This document shows, in pieces, positions 1 through 7,837 of a stretch of 12,829 bases of DNA. How positions within the stretch are numbered: the stretch's first letter is position 1; each line of letters opens with the position of its first letter. The position numbers and the translations under genes were made by a program. The DNA is taken from the NCBI GenBank assembly GCA_002439285.1, contig DJTQ01000433.1, positions 1 through 12,829 on the forward strand, read 5' to 3'. Source of the DNA: Paenibacillaceae bacterium UBA6304. Lineage in GTDB: Bacteria > Bacillota > Bacilli > Paenibacillales > Paenibacillaceae. The notes below the pieces were generated by a model, which did not search any database, was not told where the DNA came from, and saw only the letters and a list, made by a program, of their open reading frames with translations.

Positions 1-263
1 CGCCGGAAGAGGCGAAAGAGAAATTTGGCTACTTGCTGGATGCCTTTGATTACGGTACGCCTCCGCATGGCGGCATCGCCTTCGGCTTGGATCGTCTGAT
101 CATGCTGCTGGCAGGACGCTCGAATCTGCGGGAGACAATCGCCTTCCCTAAAACGGCAAGCGCCACCGACCTGCTTATGAATGCGCCGTCCGAAGTGGAT
201 TCGCGTCAGTTGGAGCAGCTTCATATCAAGCTGGCTAAAAAGCCTGTCGAAGACAAAAAGTAA
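1..263 (+). CDS. aspS: Aspartyl-tRNA synthetase, C-terminal end (partial)
   Basis: This is the last 86 codons of a class II aminoacyl-tRNA synthetase that attaches aspartate to tRNA-Asp in the cytoplasm; the 5' part lies outside the window and the frame begins at base 3. The stretch [17 protein letters not shown] is class II motif 3, whose arginine contacts ATP. It is followed by the aspartate-type ending [21 protein letters not shown]. The tail ends in lysines before a TAA stop. The next gene starts only 39 bp later with its own Shine-Dalgarno and no terminator between them, so the two are probably co-transcribed, as aspS and yrvM neighbour each other in Bacillus. Family-level identity is secure. 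Whether it is a discriminating or non-discriminating (Asp/Asn) enzyme cannot be told from this fragment. Confidence 0.96.
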   Translation, partial: PEEAKEKFGYLLDAFDYGTPPHGGIAFGLDRLIMLLAGRSNLRETIAFPKTASATDLLMNAPSEVDSRQLEQLHIKLAKKPVEDKK

Positions 264-302
264 TTTGGAATTAGCCAAACCTATTTGGGAGGTTAGCGGA
301 CC

Positions 303-1055
303 ATGCTACATCAATTTTCACGGACAGAGCTTGCTATTGGCGCCGAAGGCCTGGACATCCTGAAGAAGAGCACAGTGGCGGTACTCGGTATCGGAGGCGT
401 TGGGGCAATGGCGGTCGAGGGGCTGGCCAGAACCGGAATCGGCCGGATTATCCTGATCGATAAAGACGTGGTTGATATCACCAATATTAACCGGCAGATT
501 CATGCCTTGACGACGACGATCGGCCAGAAAAAAGCGGATCTGATGTGTGAACGGGTTAAGCTGATCAATCCGGAGTGCGAAACGATCGCACTGAACATGT
601 TTTACACGGAAGAAACGTATGAAGAATTGTTTAAATACGACATCGATTATGTCTTGGATGCCTCGGATACGATCATATACAAAATCCATCTGATCAAGGA
701 ATGCCGCAGACGCGGTATTCCTATCCTCTCCAGTATGGGAGCGGCTAACAAGATGGATCCGACGAAATTTCAGGTCGCGGATATTTCCAAGACGCATATG
801 GACCCGATGGCCCGCGTAATCCGCACCAAGCTGCGGGAGGATGGCATCAAAAAGGGCGTCAAGGTTGTCTTCTCTACAGAGCCCCCGGTGAAACCACGGG
901 CAGATGTGACGGAGAAGATCGCGCCGGAAGGGGCTAAAATCCGTAAAGCCAAACAGCCGCCGGCCAGCAACTCGTATGTTCCGCCAGTCGTAGGGCTGAT
1001 TATGGTCAGCGTGGCTGTGCGAGAACTTCTGGAAGCAGGAGAAGCCCAAAGTTAA
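303..1055 (+). CDS. tcdA: tRNA threonylcarbamoyladenosine dehydratase TcdA (YrvM, ThiF/E1-like)
   Basis: This 250-residue member of the E1/ThiF/MoeB superfamily probably performs the ATP-dependent cyclisation of t6A37 in ANN-decoding tRNAs to the hydantoin form ct6A. Visible are the nucleotide-binding glycine loop GIGGVG (29-34), the acidic strand LIDKD (51-55), the NINRQ motif (61-65) typical of E1-like enzymes, DASDT (119-123) and GAANKMDPT (146-154), which is characteristic of the TcdA/CsdL branch. There is no CxxC zinc pair as in MoeB or ThiF, which fits TcdA. The ATG at 303 is preceded by GGGAGG at 287-292, about ten bases upstream. It follows aspS by 39 bp and is closed by a strong terminator. 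The position directly after aspS matches yrvM of B. subtilis. The only alternative is another ThiF-like adenylyltransferase, but the motif set and context favour TcdA. Confidence 0.93.
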   Translation: MLHQFSRTELAIGAEGLDILKKSTVAVLGIGGVGAMAVEGLARTGIGRIILIDKDVVDITNINRQIHALTTTIGQKKADLMCERVKLINPECETIALNMFYTEETYEELFKYDIDYVLDASDTIIYKIHLIKECRRRGIPILSSMGAANKMDPTKFQVADISKTHMDPMARVIRTKLREDGIKKGVKVVFSTEPPVKPRADVTEKIAPEGAKIRKAKQPPASNSYVPPVVGLIMVSVAVRELLEAGEAQS

Positions 1056-1066
1056 GTTTATGTAAG

Positions 1067-1101
1067 ACGCAGATTCGATCATGTATCGGATCTGCGTTTT
1101 T
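1067..1101 (+). terminator. Intrinsic terminator after tcdA
   Basis: Arms at 1067-1079 (ACGCAGATTCGAT) and 1085-1097 (ATCGGATCTGCGT) form a 13-bp stem with one T-G wobble and a five-base loop, running into five T residues. It ends the aspS-tcdA transcript and separates it from helD. Confidence 0.9.
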
Positions 1102-1129
1102 GGTGTTATTCGCTTTTTACAGGAACGAA

Positions 1130-1138
1130 TGCTATAAT
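1130..1138 (+). promoter_or_regulatory. Extended -10 promoter of helD
   Basis: TGCTATAAT is a perfect extended -10 element (TG, one base, TATAAT). There is no good -35 at 17-18 bp; TTCGCT at 1109-1114 is the best and is weak, which is usual for extended -10 promoters. Transcription would begin near 1145, giving a leader of about 65 nt. It lies directly after the tcdA terminator, so helD appears to be its own unit. Confidence 0.7.
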
Positions 1139-1209
1139 ATAAATCCTTTTGACTTCGGAACAGAATGCCGGAGAGCAGACGGAATACGAACCTTAGGAGG
1201 TAACTGAAA

Positions 1210-3360
1210 GTGGATCATTTTCAAAGTGCCTATCAAGAAGAGAAAGAGCGGCTGGACCGCACTCTCCGTGATATTGACAGCCAGTTAAAGGAACTGCGGA
1301 GTATCCCCGTCTATACGGGGCATGACTTTACCGAGCAGGTCCTGGAAGCGGGCAGGGAATCTAACAGGCAGCAGCTTGAACGGTCGATCCGTGAACCATA
1401 TTTCGGACGACTGGATTTTGAGGAACAAGGTAAGGAAGCACAGCCCCTTTATATCGGTAAAGTCGGTGTAGGAGATCAGGACGGAGGGAAACCGGTCGTG
1501 ATCGATTGGCGCGCGCCGGTCGCCAGTTTGTTTTATTCCTTTACCGGCGGGGACTCGGCCTCCTATGAAGCTCCGGAGGGATTGATCGAGGGGCTCGTAT
1601 ATTTGAAGCGGAACATTGTTATCCGCAAGGGAATTTTGGAACGGGTGGCGGATACTTATAACAAGGATAGCGAAGGGCCGGCCGTATCCGATGAATTCCT
1701 GGTTTACCGCCTCGGCGAGAACAAAGACAACCGTCTCCGTGATATTGTCTCCACGATTCAGGCGGAGCAGGATCTGATCATTCGGGCCGCGCGGAATACC
1801 GCGCTCATTATCCAAGGCGTGGCGGGTAGCGGTAAAACAACGGTAGCACTGCATAGACTCGCCTTTTTGCTGTATCAGTACAAAGAGCAAATTAAGGCAG
1901 AGCGAATGGTCATCTTTGCGCCCAATCACATGTTTATCGATTATATTTCCGAAGTGTTGCCGGAGCTCGGTGTAGGCGATATCCAGCAGAGTACATTCGG
2001 CGATTGGGCGGCCAAAGTACTCGGTCTGGATCGGGCCCCGGTGGACGGATCGGAGACACTTTCCCACTGGTTTGATGCCGGGGATCTGCGGGGAGATGCA
2101 TTCAACGATTCGGATCTGCCCGGGCGGTTTAAAGGAGCCATTGGCTTTAAGCCGATTCTGGATCATTATTTGGACCGTGTGGAATCCGGATGCGTCCCGG
2201 ATTTGGACTTTGAGCCGTGGGAAGGGGCGAGGCTGCCCCGACAGTCCATTATCGAATGGTTCGAGGGTGAATATAAGCATTACCCGGTTGCCCGGCGCAA
2301 AGAGCGCGTGCTGGCCCGGATTCATCGGTGGGTGGAGATGGAACTGAAGAAGTCTCCCTCAACGGCGGCTTTAAAGGATCGGAAGAAGAAGGCGCAACAG
2401 CGGGAAAAGGCTTATGCCAAAAAGTGGCCGGAGCTGGAGGCGGTGGCCCTGTACAAAGGGCTGTTCCAATCGGCCTCTGCCGCGAAGGGGAAGAATCCAG
2501 GCGGGGATGCAAACCTTACGGACAGATCGGGCATATCGAGCATTCCAGGACCTGTTCTTAAAGAAACCCATACCTATCTGAAAAAGGGAATCCTCAAGGA
2601 GGAGGATCTCGCAGCATTGCTCTACCTGCACTCGCGAATCCATGAAATTGATAGCAAGCTGACCTTCGATCATGTAGTGATTGACGAAGCACAGGATTTC
2701 AGCCCGTTACAGGTAGCGGTGCTTGACCGGTTCGTAAAGGGCCACTCTTTTACCATATTGGGTGACTTGTCACAAGGGATCCATTATTATAAGGGGGTTC
2801 GGAGCTGGGAAGAGATGCAGTCGTTGTTCGCTCCGGAGGAGACGGCTTACTTCGCTTTGACCAGAAGTTACCGTTCGACGATGGAGATCATTGATTTTGC
2901 GAATGAAATATTAAGACGGGGCGTGGGAACCGAGCTTCTGGCGGTACCGGTATTCCGCAGCGGTGAACCGGTCCGGTTAGTGCCGGCCTTAGGAGACGAA
3001 CGTCAGACCGCGATAGAGGACGCTTTGAAGCAGGTGATGGCCGGCAGCCATCGAACGATAGCTTTATTAACTCGCACGATGGAGGAAGCGGAGCGGTTGC
3101 ATGCCCATTTGAATGAGCAAGGGACTACGTCAAATTTAATCGGCGGGGATCAGAGACAATATACCGGCGGCATTTCCGTGTTGCCCGTTTACCTGTCCAA
3201 AGGACTTGAGTTCGATGCCGTTATTGTGACGGATGTCGATCGTGATCACTACGGTCCGAACGACGCGCGTCTTCTTTATGTAGGCTGCACCCGGGCATTA
3301 CATGAGCTTTGGTTGATGCATGGCAACGATCTGCCGGAATACGTGCAAAATTCCGTTTAA
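1210..3360 (+). CDS. helD: HelD-type RNA polymerase recycling ATPase (UvrD/Rep-like superfamily 1)
   Basis: This 716-residue protein resembles Bacillus HelD, which binds RNA polymerase, inserts arms into the secondary and primary channels, and uses ATP to strip polymerase from DNA after termination or stalling. The charged, helix-prone N-terminus (about 1-70) fits the secondary-channel arm. Superfamily 1 motifs appear in order: Walker A GVAGSGKTT (203-211), Walker B DEAQD (492-496), GDLSQGIH (518-525), LTRSYRS (550-556), YLSKGLEFDAVIV (661-673) and LLYVGCTRALHELWL (688-702). The lysine-rich stretch around 380-405 lies in the large insertion between motifs. The start is GTG at 1210 with AGGAGG at 1195-1200, nine bases upstream. 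It is somewhat shorter than B. subtilis HelD (about 770 residues). A UvrD or PcrA helicase is less likely because the N-terminus is not that of a housekeeping helicase. Its stop codon overlaps that of the convergent HNH gene. Confidence 0.92.
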   Translation: MDHFQSAYQEEKERLDRTLRDIDSQLKELRSIPVYTGHDFTEQVLEAGRESNRQQLERSIREPYFGRLDFEEQGKEAQPLYIGKVGVGDQDGGKPVVIDWRAPVASLFYSFTGGDSASYEAPEGLIEGLVYLKRNIVIRKGILERVADTYNKDSEGPAVSDEFLVYRLGENKDNRLRDIVSTIQAEQDLIIRAARNTALIIQGVAGSGKTTVALHRLAFLLYQYKEQIKAERMVIFAPNHMFIDYISEVLPELGVGDIQQSTFGDWAAKVLGLDRAPVDGSETLSHWFDAGDLRGDAFNDSDLPGRFKGAIGFKPILDHYLDRVESGCVPDLDFEPWEGARLPRQSIIEWFEGEYKHYPVARRKERVLARIHRWVEMELKKSPSTAALKDRKKKAQQREKAYAKKWPELEAVALYKGLFQSASAAKGKNPGGDANLTDRSGISSIPGPVLKETHTYLKKGILKEEDLAALLYLHSRIHEIDSKLTFDHVVIDEAQDFSPLQVAVLDRFVKGHSFTILGDLSQGIHYYKGVRSWEEMQSLFAPEETAYFALTRSYRSTMEIIDFANEILRRGVGTELLAVPVFRSGEPVRLVPALGDERQTAIEDALKQVMAGSHRTIALLTRTMEEAERLHAHLNEQGTTSNLIGGDQRQYTGGISVLPVYLSKGLEFDAVIVTDVDRDHYGPNDARLLYVGCTRALHELWLMHGNDLPEYVQNSV

Positions 3361-4070
3361 CGGCCGCCGATAAAATCCTCCAGGTTGCGATCGGCTTTGC
3401 TCTGGTTGCATTCATTGCAGGCGCAGACGCAGTTCATCGGAGTGGTGTGGCCGCCTTTCGCTTTAGGCAGCAGATGATCGATCGTATCACCGTAGTTGCC
3501 GCAGAAAAAGCAGGTATGGCGGTCCCGCGTCAGAATGTAGCGGCGAAAGGCTTTGTTGCTGAACAGCCGCCGGATCGTATTCCGGTTTACCACGACCGCA
3601 GCATGCTGCTGCACCAGGGTGACGGCCAGTTCCAGGTCGACTTCCTGATGCCAGCGGCTGCCTTTATCCGTGCGTCCGCGCATCCGAATTTTGCCTTGGC
3701 GGTTCGGACGGAGTACCGTTGCGTCCGGCCCTTCTGCCGGGAGCGGCGCAGGGAGGGCGCGTGTTGAACGGTGCGGTGACTTTAGAGTCGACGCTACCGG
3801 CAAATTGAGATGCTCTGCATGCAGGTTCAGGGTTTGGGAAACCGGCCTTGAGTCGGCGGTTAACAACGGAGGTTGTTCCAAATTTTTCAGTTGGGCCCTG
3901 CAACTCCGGCAAGTGCCGCGCCGTGAGCCTCTAGCAGAGCGCTTGCCCGTCCTTCTGAGGAAATCGGATAGCGGTTTGTTCTCGCCGCAGCGGGCGCAGC
4001 GTTTGAAGCCCGTTTTATTATCCGTGGCGTTATTTTGCGGGCTTGGCTCATTATGATTTGTCTGCATCAT
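3357..4070 (-). CDS. HNH endonuclease-like protein with N-terminal zinc ribbon
   Basis: A 237-residue protein with two cysteine-rich ends. N-terminal: CARC (25-28) paired with CRSC (54-57), probably a zinc ribbon. Residues about 65-125 are rich in proline, arginine and leucine and look like a flexible linker. The C-terminal half holds an HNH domain: CFFC (187-190), the metal-ligand/catalytic segment DTIDHLLPKAKGG (195-207, key D198-H199), N213, and CNEC (218-221) followed by NQSKADR. The complete HNH zinc frame suggests an active metal-dependent nuclease, but the target is unknown. The AGGTGA ribosome site (4075-4080) is 4 bases from the first ATG and 7 from the second (4065-4067), so translation may start at the second methionine. 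No methylase, intron or toxin-antitoxin partner is adjacent. It may be a general housekeeping or DNA-repair HNH protein; function is not assigned. Confidence 0.85.
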   Translation of the reverse strand: MMQTNHNEPSPQNNATDNKTGFKRCARCGENKPLSDFLRRTGKRSARGSRRGTCRSCRAQLKNLEQPPLLTADSRPVSQTLNLHAEHLNLPVASTLKSPHRSTRALPAPLPAEGPDATVLRPNRQGKIRMRGRTDKGSRWHQEVDLELAVTLVQQHAAVVVNRNTIRRLFSNKAFRRYILTRDRHTCFFCGNYGDTIDHLLPKAKGGHTTPMNCVCACNECNQSKADRNLEDFIGGR

Positions 4071-4117
4071 GCGGTCACCTCGGTTTCAATGGAAGTTTCT
4101 TATTCGTTTTCATTCTT

Positions 4118-4138
4118 AAGGTATATTATACCTGTCAA
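4118..4138 (-). promoter_or_regulatory. Possible control site upstream of the HNH gene
   Basis: Reading the minus strand, a consensus -35 hexamer TTGACA (4138-4133) is followed at once by GGTATAATATACC (4132-4120), a perfect inverted repeat of six bases around one central A. The TATAAT inside it is only two bases from TTGACA, so these two cannot serve as a -35/-10 pair, and 17 bases on the hexamer is poor (GAATGA). It could be an operator between promoter elements, or chance in AT-rich sequence. Confidence 0.3.
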
Positions 4139-4184
4139 GGATCACTTCTCCTACAGGCCGATAAAATTTCCGAACCTTATTGCT

Positions 4185-4235
4185 TTAAATACAAATAGAG
4201 GCCGCCCGTATTTTATTTCAACCGGGACGGCCTCT
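4185..4235 (-). terminator. Intrinsic terminator of the CD3324-type gene
   Basis: Arms 4197-4208 and 4223-4235 form a 12-bp GC-rich stem (AGAGGCCG then CCCG against CGGG, one bulged A at 4227, CGGCCTCT) with a 14-base loop. On the minus strand it is followed by ATTTGTATTT, a fairly T-rich run. It begins 14 bp after the stop of the small helix-turn-helix gene and separates it from the HNH gene. Confidence 0.75.
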
Positions 4236-4248
4236 AGTCTTATGCAGC

Positions 4249-4554
4249 TTATTCAGTAACTGTCGCCGCTTCCCTGAGAGAAGAGCGCATTTTACATACA
4301 ATTTTGCGGATGCTTTCATCGGATAGAAAAAACCTTTCCGCCAGATCGCCGACAGAATGTCCGGTACGGTAAAGCCGGAAGATTTCTTCGTTTCTTTTTG
4401 CCATCGATGTGCGGATTCCACTGAGTTCTCCCCAGAGCGCTCTTGAGCAGTCCGGTTTGGGGATATAGAGCAGTTCGCCTTGAATGTAATCTTGAAGCTC
4501 TTTCAGCAGCCTAGGGGGAAGCACATCCTTCCCGTTTTTGTAGTTCACGATCAT
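4249..4554 (-). CDS. CD3324 family small helix-turn-helix protein
   Basis: A 101-residue protein whose pattern fits the CD3324 family (Mor-like DNA-binding fold). The N-terminal signature is YKNGKDVLPPRLLKELQDYI (5-24) followed by QGELLYIPK (25-33). A W-G pair (41-42) and a polar stretch come next. The C-terminal helix-turn-helix at about 54-90 contains RNEEIFRLYRTGHSVGDLAE and FLSDESIRKIV. It probably binds DNA as a small regulator; targets are unknown. The start is uncertain: AGGAGG (4558-4563) lies only three bases from the ATG at 4552-4554 but nine bases from an in-frame GTG two codons later (4546-4548), which may be the true start. It is transcribed on its own, with a terminator below and a candidate promoter at 4650-4678. 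The region further upstream holds the leader-like structure described separately. Family call from remembered pattern, without a search. Confidence 0.8.
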   Translation of the reverse strand: MIVNYKNGKDVLPPRLLKELQDYIQGELLYIPKPDCSRALWGELSGIRTSMAKRNEEIFRLYRTGHSVGDLAERFFLSDESIRKIVCKMRSSLREAATVTE

Positions 4555-4649
4555 GATCCTCCTTGATCCGTTCTGTTGTTGACGGTTTTAGTTGGAAATA
4601 TTGAGTGTACATGGTCGTAAATCCCCCTTTCGGCATTGTATTTGCGTAT

Positions 4650-4678
4650 ATTTTAACACAGAGTATTTCAAACGGAAA
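4650..4678 (-). promoter_or_regulatory. Candidate promoter of the CD3324-type gene
   Basis: On the minus strand TTTCCG (4678-4673) and TAAAAT (4655-4650) are 17 bp apart, and TGT before the -10 makes it an extended -10 (TG, one base, TAAAAT). Transcription would start near 4643 and give a leader of about 90 nt. It lies just below the intrinsic terminator at 4681-4700, so the gene could be transcribed both from here and by read-through. Confidence 0.5.
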
Positions 4679-4680
4679 TA

Positions 4681-4800
4681 AGAGGGGCTAAAAGCCCCTC
4701 GTTGCACGGCTTCCGCGTTACGCGGAAACCACCTCATTCACTGAAATCACTTCGATCAGCCCCCTTTCCAGTGATTCGTCGGCCCGACATCTATATTAAC
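4681..4800 (-). ncRNA. Putative structured leader or small RNA ending in a terminator
   Basis: Within the 355-bp gene-free stretch between the CD3324-type gene and rarA, the minus strand shows three ordered elements. First, AATCACT (4776-4770) can pair with AGTGATT (4751-4745), or alternatively TCACTG (4774-4769) with CAGTGA (4743-4738). Second, a 10-bp hairpin GGTTTCCGCG / CGCGGAAGCC (4730-4721 and 4717-4708) has a three-base loop TAA. Third, a terminator hairpin GAGGGGCT / AGCCCCTC (4700-4682) is followed by TTATTT. A frame open from 4795 to 4718 could be translated from GTG at 4750 (GAAAGGGGG nine bases upstream) as ten codons reading ISVNEVVSA after the start; its stop is the hairpin loop. 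A promoter candidate is TTGAAT (4897-4892) with TACTAT (4873-4868), 18 bp apart. It is not recognised as a known RNA family. Confidence 0.45.
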
Positions 4801-4830
4801 TCATATATCCGTAAGGGAAGGAAGCTAAAG

Positions 4831-4846
4831 AACGTTTATAAATGTT
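4831..4846. repeat. Imperfect 16-bp dyad at the rarA promoter
   Basis: AACGTTTATAAATGTT is an inverted repeat with a single mismatched pair. It covers the nominal -35 position of the rarA promoter and could be an operator. It matches neither the LexA box nor the Fur-family boxes I know. Confidence 0.35.
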
Positions 4847-4860
4847 TTTTACCAGGTCTG

Positions 4861-4869
4861 TGCTAGAAT
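4861..4869 (+). promoter_or_regulatory. Extended -10 promoter of rarA
   Basis: TGCTAGAAT is an extended -10 (TG, one base, TAGAAT) 40 bp before the start codon, with no good -35. The minus-strand candidate -10 TACTAT (4873-4868) overlaps it, so the two divergent promoters may compete. Confidence 0.6.
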
Positions 4870-4909
4870 AGTAGACAGCGGTTAATCAACGATTCAAGGA
4901 AGTGAAGTC

Positions 4910-6220
4910 ATGGACTTATTCTCTTACTCCCGGGAAAACGACCCCTCCGGACGGCTGCTTGCCGACCGGATGCGGCCGAAGACTCTGGACGAATATATAG
5001 GTCAGGAAAACATTATCGGTCCAGGGAAATTACTGCGGCGGGCGATTGAGGCAGACCAGATCTCCTCGATCTTGCTGTATGGTCCTCCGGGCTGCGGCAA
5101 AACGACGTTGGCACATATTATATCGAATCATACCCAGGCGGAATTCGTCCGCCTTAATGCAGTCGACGCTTCCGTGAAGGATGTCCGCGAGGTCATCGAA
5201 AAAGCGCATAACGATAAATCGTTTTACGGCACGAAAACGATTCTGTTCCTCGACGAAGTACACCGGTTCAACAGTTCGCGGCAGGATGCCCTGCTTCCCG
5301 CGGTGGAGAAGGGAACGATCATCTTTATCGGCGCGACGACGGAGAACCCGTTCCACTATGTCAACGGGGCGTTACTGAGTCGGTCGACTCTTTTTCAGCT
5401 GGAGCCGCTGACGAAGGAGCATTCGCTGATCGCGATGACCCGGGCGCTGAGCGATCGGGACAAAGGCCTCGGCTTCATGAAGCTCGAGGCCTCGGACGAG
5501 GCGCTCCAGCACATCGCAGAGATGGCCAACGGCGATATCCGCCGGGCCCTGAACGCGCTGGAGCTGGCCGCGATGACGACGCCGCCCGAATCGGACGGCA
5601 CCGTCCGCATTACGCTGGAGGTGGCGGAAGAGTCGATCCGCCGCCCGCTGGTCAAAGCGGATGAGTCGACGCAGTACGACGTCCTCTCCGCGTTTCACAA
5701 GAGCATCCGCGGCTCCAGCGATGCCGCGTTGTTCTGGTTTCTCTACGCGGTAGAGAAACTGGGCATGGACCCGATGACGTTCCTCCGGCGGCTGATCGCC
5801 GCCGCGAGCGAGGACATCGGGCTTGCGAACCCGCAGGCCATGGTGCAGGCGGTAAGCGCCTTGGAGGCTTACCGCAACAACGGCTGGCCTGAAGCGAAGC
5901 TGAACATCGCCCAGGCGATTCTGTTCGCCGTTGAAAGCCCGAAATCGAACGCCGTGGTCATGGCGATTTCGAATGCGATGTCGGCGATGGACGAAGTCAA
6001 ATCCGCCGAGGTACCGCTGCATTTGCGGGACGCCCATTATAAAGGGGCGGTCAAGCTCGGGCACACCGGCTACAAGTACCCGCATAATTTCCCCGGGCAT
6101 TATGTGAAGCAGGACTACCTACCGCCGAATTTGGCCGGCCGGACGTTCTACCAAGCGACTGAGCAGGGCAATGAGAGCAAAATCCGGCATAACCAGGAGC
6201 TGCGGCGCAGAGAAGAGTAG
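4910..6220 (+). CDS. rarA: Replication-associated recombination protein A (RarA/MgsA, YrvN)
   Basis: A 436-residue AAA+ ATPase of the RarA/MgsA/WRNIP1 group, related to clamp-loader subunits and RuvB; it acts at stalled replication forks with SSB. Visible are the N-terminal region [16 protein letters not shown] (17-32), Walker [10 protein letters not shown] (58-66), Walker [11 protein letters not shown] (111-120), sensor 1 GATTENP (141-147), the arginine finger SRST (157-160) and sensor 2 [12 protein letters not shown] (207-218). The C-terminal part carries the family hallmarks [20 protein letters not shown] (289-308) and YKYPHN (388-393), belonging to the tetramerisation domain. Length is typical of the family. 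The ATG at 4910 has AAGGAAGTG five bases upstream. In B. subtilis the gene follows yrvM directly; here a block of three genes lies between. From about 5390 onwards GC content rises well above that of its first third. Terminated, if at all, by the shared terminator at 6494-6541. Confidence 0.95.
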   Translation: MDLFSYSRENDPSGRLLADRMRPKTLDEYIGQENIIGPGKLLRRAIEADQISSILLYGPPGCGKTTLAHIISNHTQAEFVRLNAVDASVKDVREVIEKAHNDKSFYGTKTILFLDEVHRFNSSRQDALLPAVEKGTIIFIGATTENPFHYVNGALLSRSTLFQLEPLTKEHSLIAMTRALSDRDKGLGFMKLEASDEALQHIAEMANGDIRRALNALELAAMTTPPESDGTVRITLEVAEESIRRPLVKADESTQYDVLSAFHKSIRGSSDAALFWFLYAVEKLGMDPMTFLRRLIAAASEDIGLANPQAMVQAVSALEAYRNNGWPEAKLNIAQAILFAVESPKSNAVVMAISNAMSAMDEVKSAEVPLHLRDAHYKGAVKLGHTGYKYPHNFPGHYVKQDYLPPNLAGRTFYQATEQGNESKIRHNQELRRREE

Positions 6221-6274
6221 CCAGTATGAAGAAGCTAAGTTTGGAGTAGCCGGGCCAGGGGACGGTGCCTTCAA

Positions 6275-6465
6275 GCAAATTAACTGGATTTCCTCCAGCT
6301 AATTTGCCGTTAGAACCTCATTCGCTGTATTTAACTGTAAAACCTCCATCTATTTTGGAGGTTTACCGTGAGGGTCCGCGCATAACGCCGAATTAACTGT
6401 AGGTTTTCCAGCTAAGGTAGCGCCGATCGCCATTTCCCGATATTTAGCTGTAAGTTATCCAGTTA
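6275..6465. repeat. Array of four imperfect palindromic repeats
   Basis: The 364-bp gap between rarA and mnmA holds four copies of a motif of the form TTAACTG...CAGCTAA, with TTA(A/G)CTG at 6280, 6331, 6393 and 6444. Start-to-start distances are 51, 62 and 51 bp. Copy 1 is the best palindrome: arms 6275-6288 and 6294-6307, 14 bp with one A-C mismatch around a five-base loop. Copy 2 is rebuilt: its right half is replaced by an independent hairpin AAACCTCCA / TGGAGGTTT (6340-6348, 6356-6364). Copies 3 and 4 keep CCAGCTAA (6408-6415) and CCAGTTAA (6459-6466). Short spacers between copies also share CATT and the base string preceding each TTAACTG. No open frame runs through it. It resembles dispersed extragenic palindromic (REP/MITE-like) elements seen in Paenibacillus genomes. 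Confidence 0.75.
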
Positions 6466-6493
6466 AATGGGCCTTTCCGGCCGAAGAACAAAG

Positions 6494-6541
6494 AAGCACC
6501 CGCACTTTCCAACGTCTGTTTACCGGAAAGTGCGGGTGCTT
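6494..6541. terminator. Bidirectional terminator between rarA and mnmA
   Basis: Arms 6494-6510 (AAGCACCCGCACTTTCC) and 6525-6541 form a perfect 17-bp stem with a 14-base loop. On the plus strand it runs into TTTATC, on the minus strand into CTTTGTTC, so it can end both the convergent mnmA transcript and the rarA transcript. Confidence 0.92.
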
Positions 6542-6584
6542 TATCTAATTTTGGTGCTAATAAATTTTACGGTTGCGCTTGAGC

Positions 6585-7811
<1,227 letters not shown>

Positions 7812-7837
7812 TTACGATAAACAAAGGTTAGTGATAG

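Noticed and set aside
318..1082. 254-residue minus-strand open frame opposite tcdA
   Set aside because: The plus-strand frame carries all the E1-like motifs; this one has none and begins inside the terminator.
1285..2325. 346-residue minus-strand open frame within helD
   Set aside because: Antisense to conserved helicase motifs, no ribosome site and no recognisable domain.
4133..4138. TTGACA on the minus strand as a full promoter of the HNH gene
   Set aside because: TATAAT lies only two bases away and the hexamer at 17 bp is GAATGA; kept only as a possible control site.
4035..4259. 74-residue plus-strand open frame in the HNH upstream region
   Set aside because: It crosses the HNH start, the dyad and the terminator hairpin and has no ribosome site.
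4734..4790. 18-codon minus-strand frame from ATG at 4788-4790
   Set aside because: No convincing ribosome site and it overlaps the hairpin region; the GTG frame at 4750 has the better signal, though neither is proven.
4681..4861. 6S RNA
   Set aside because: The size of the possible transcript is similar, but the two ends do not pair and the 3' end is an ordinary terminator hairpin.
5372..6100. 242-residue minus-strand open frame within rarA
   Set aside because: Antisense shadow of a well-recognised gene in GC-rich sequence; the product is arginine- and histidine-rich with no family features.
6275..6465. CRISPR array
   Set aside because: Repeats are degenerate, only four, with unequal spacing and related spacers; no cas genes nearby.
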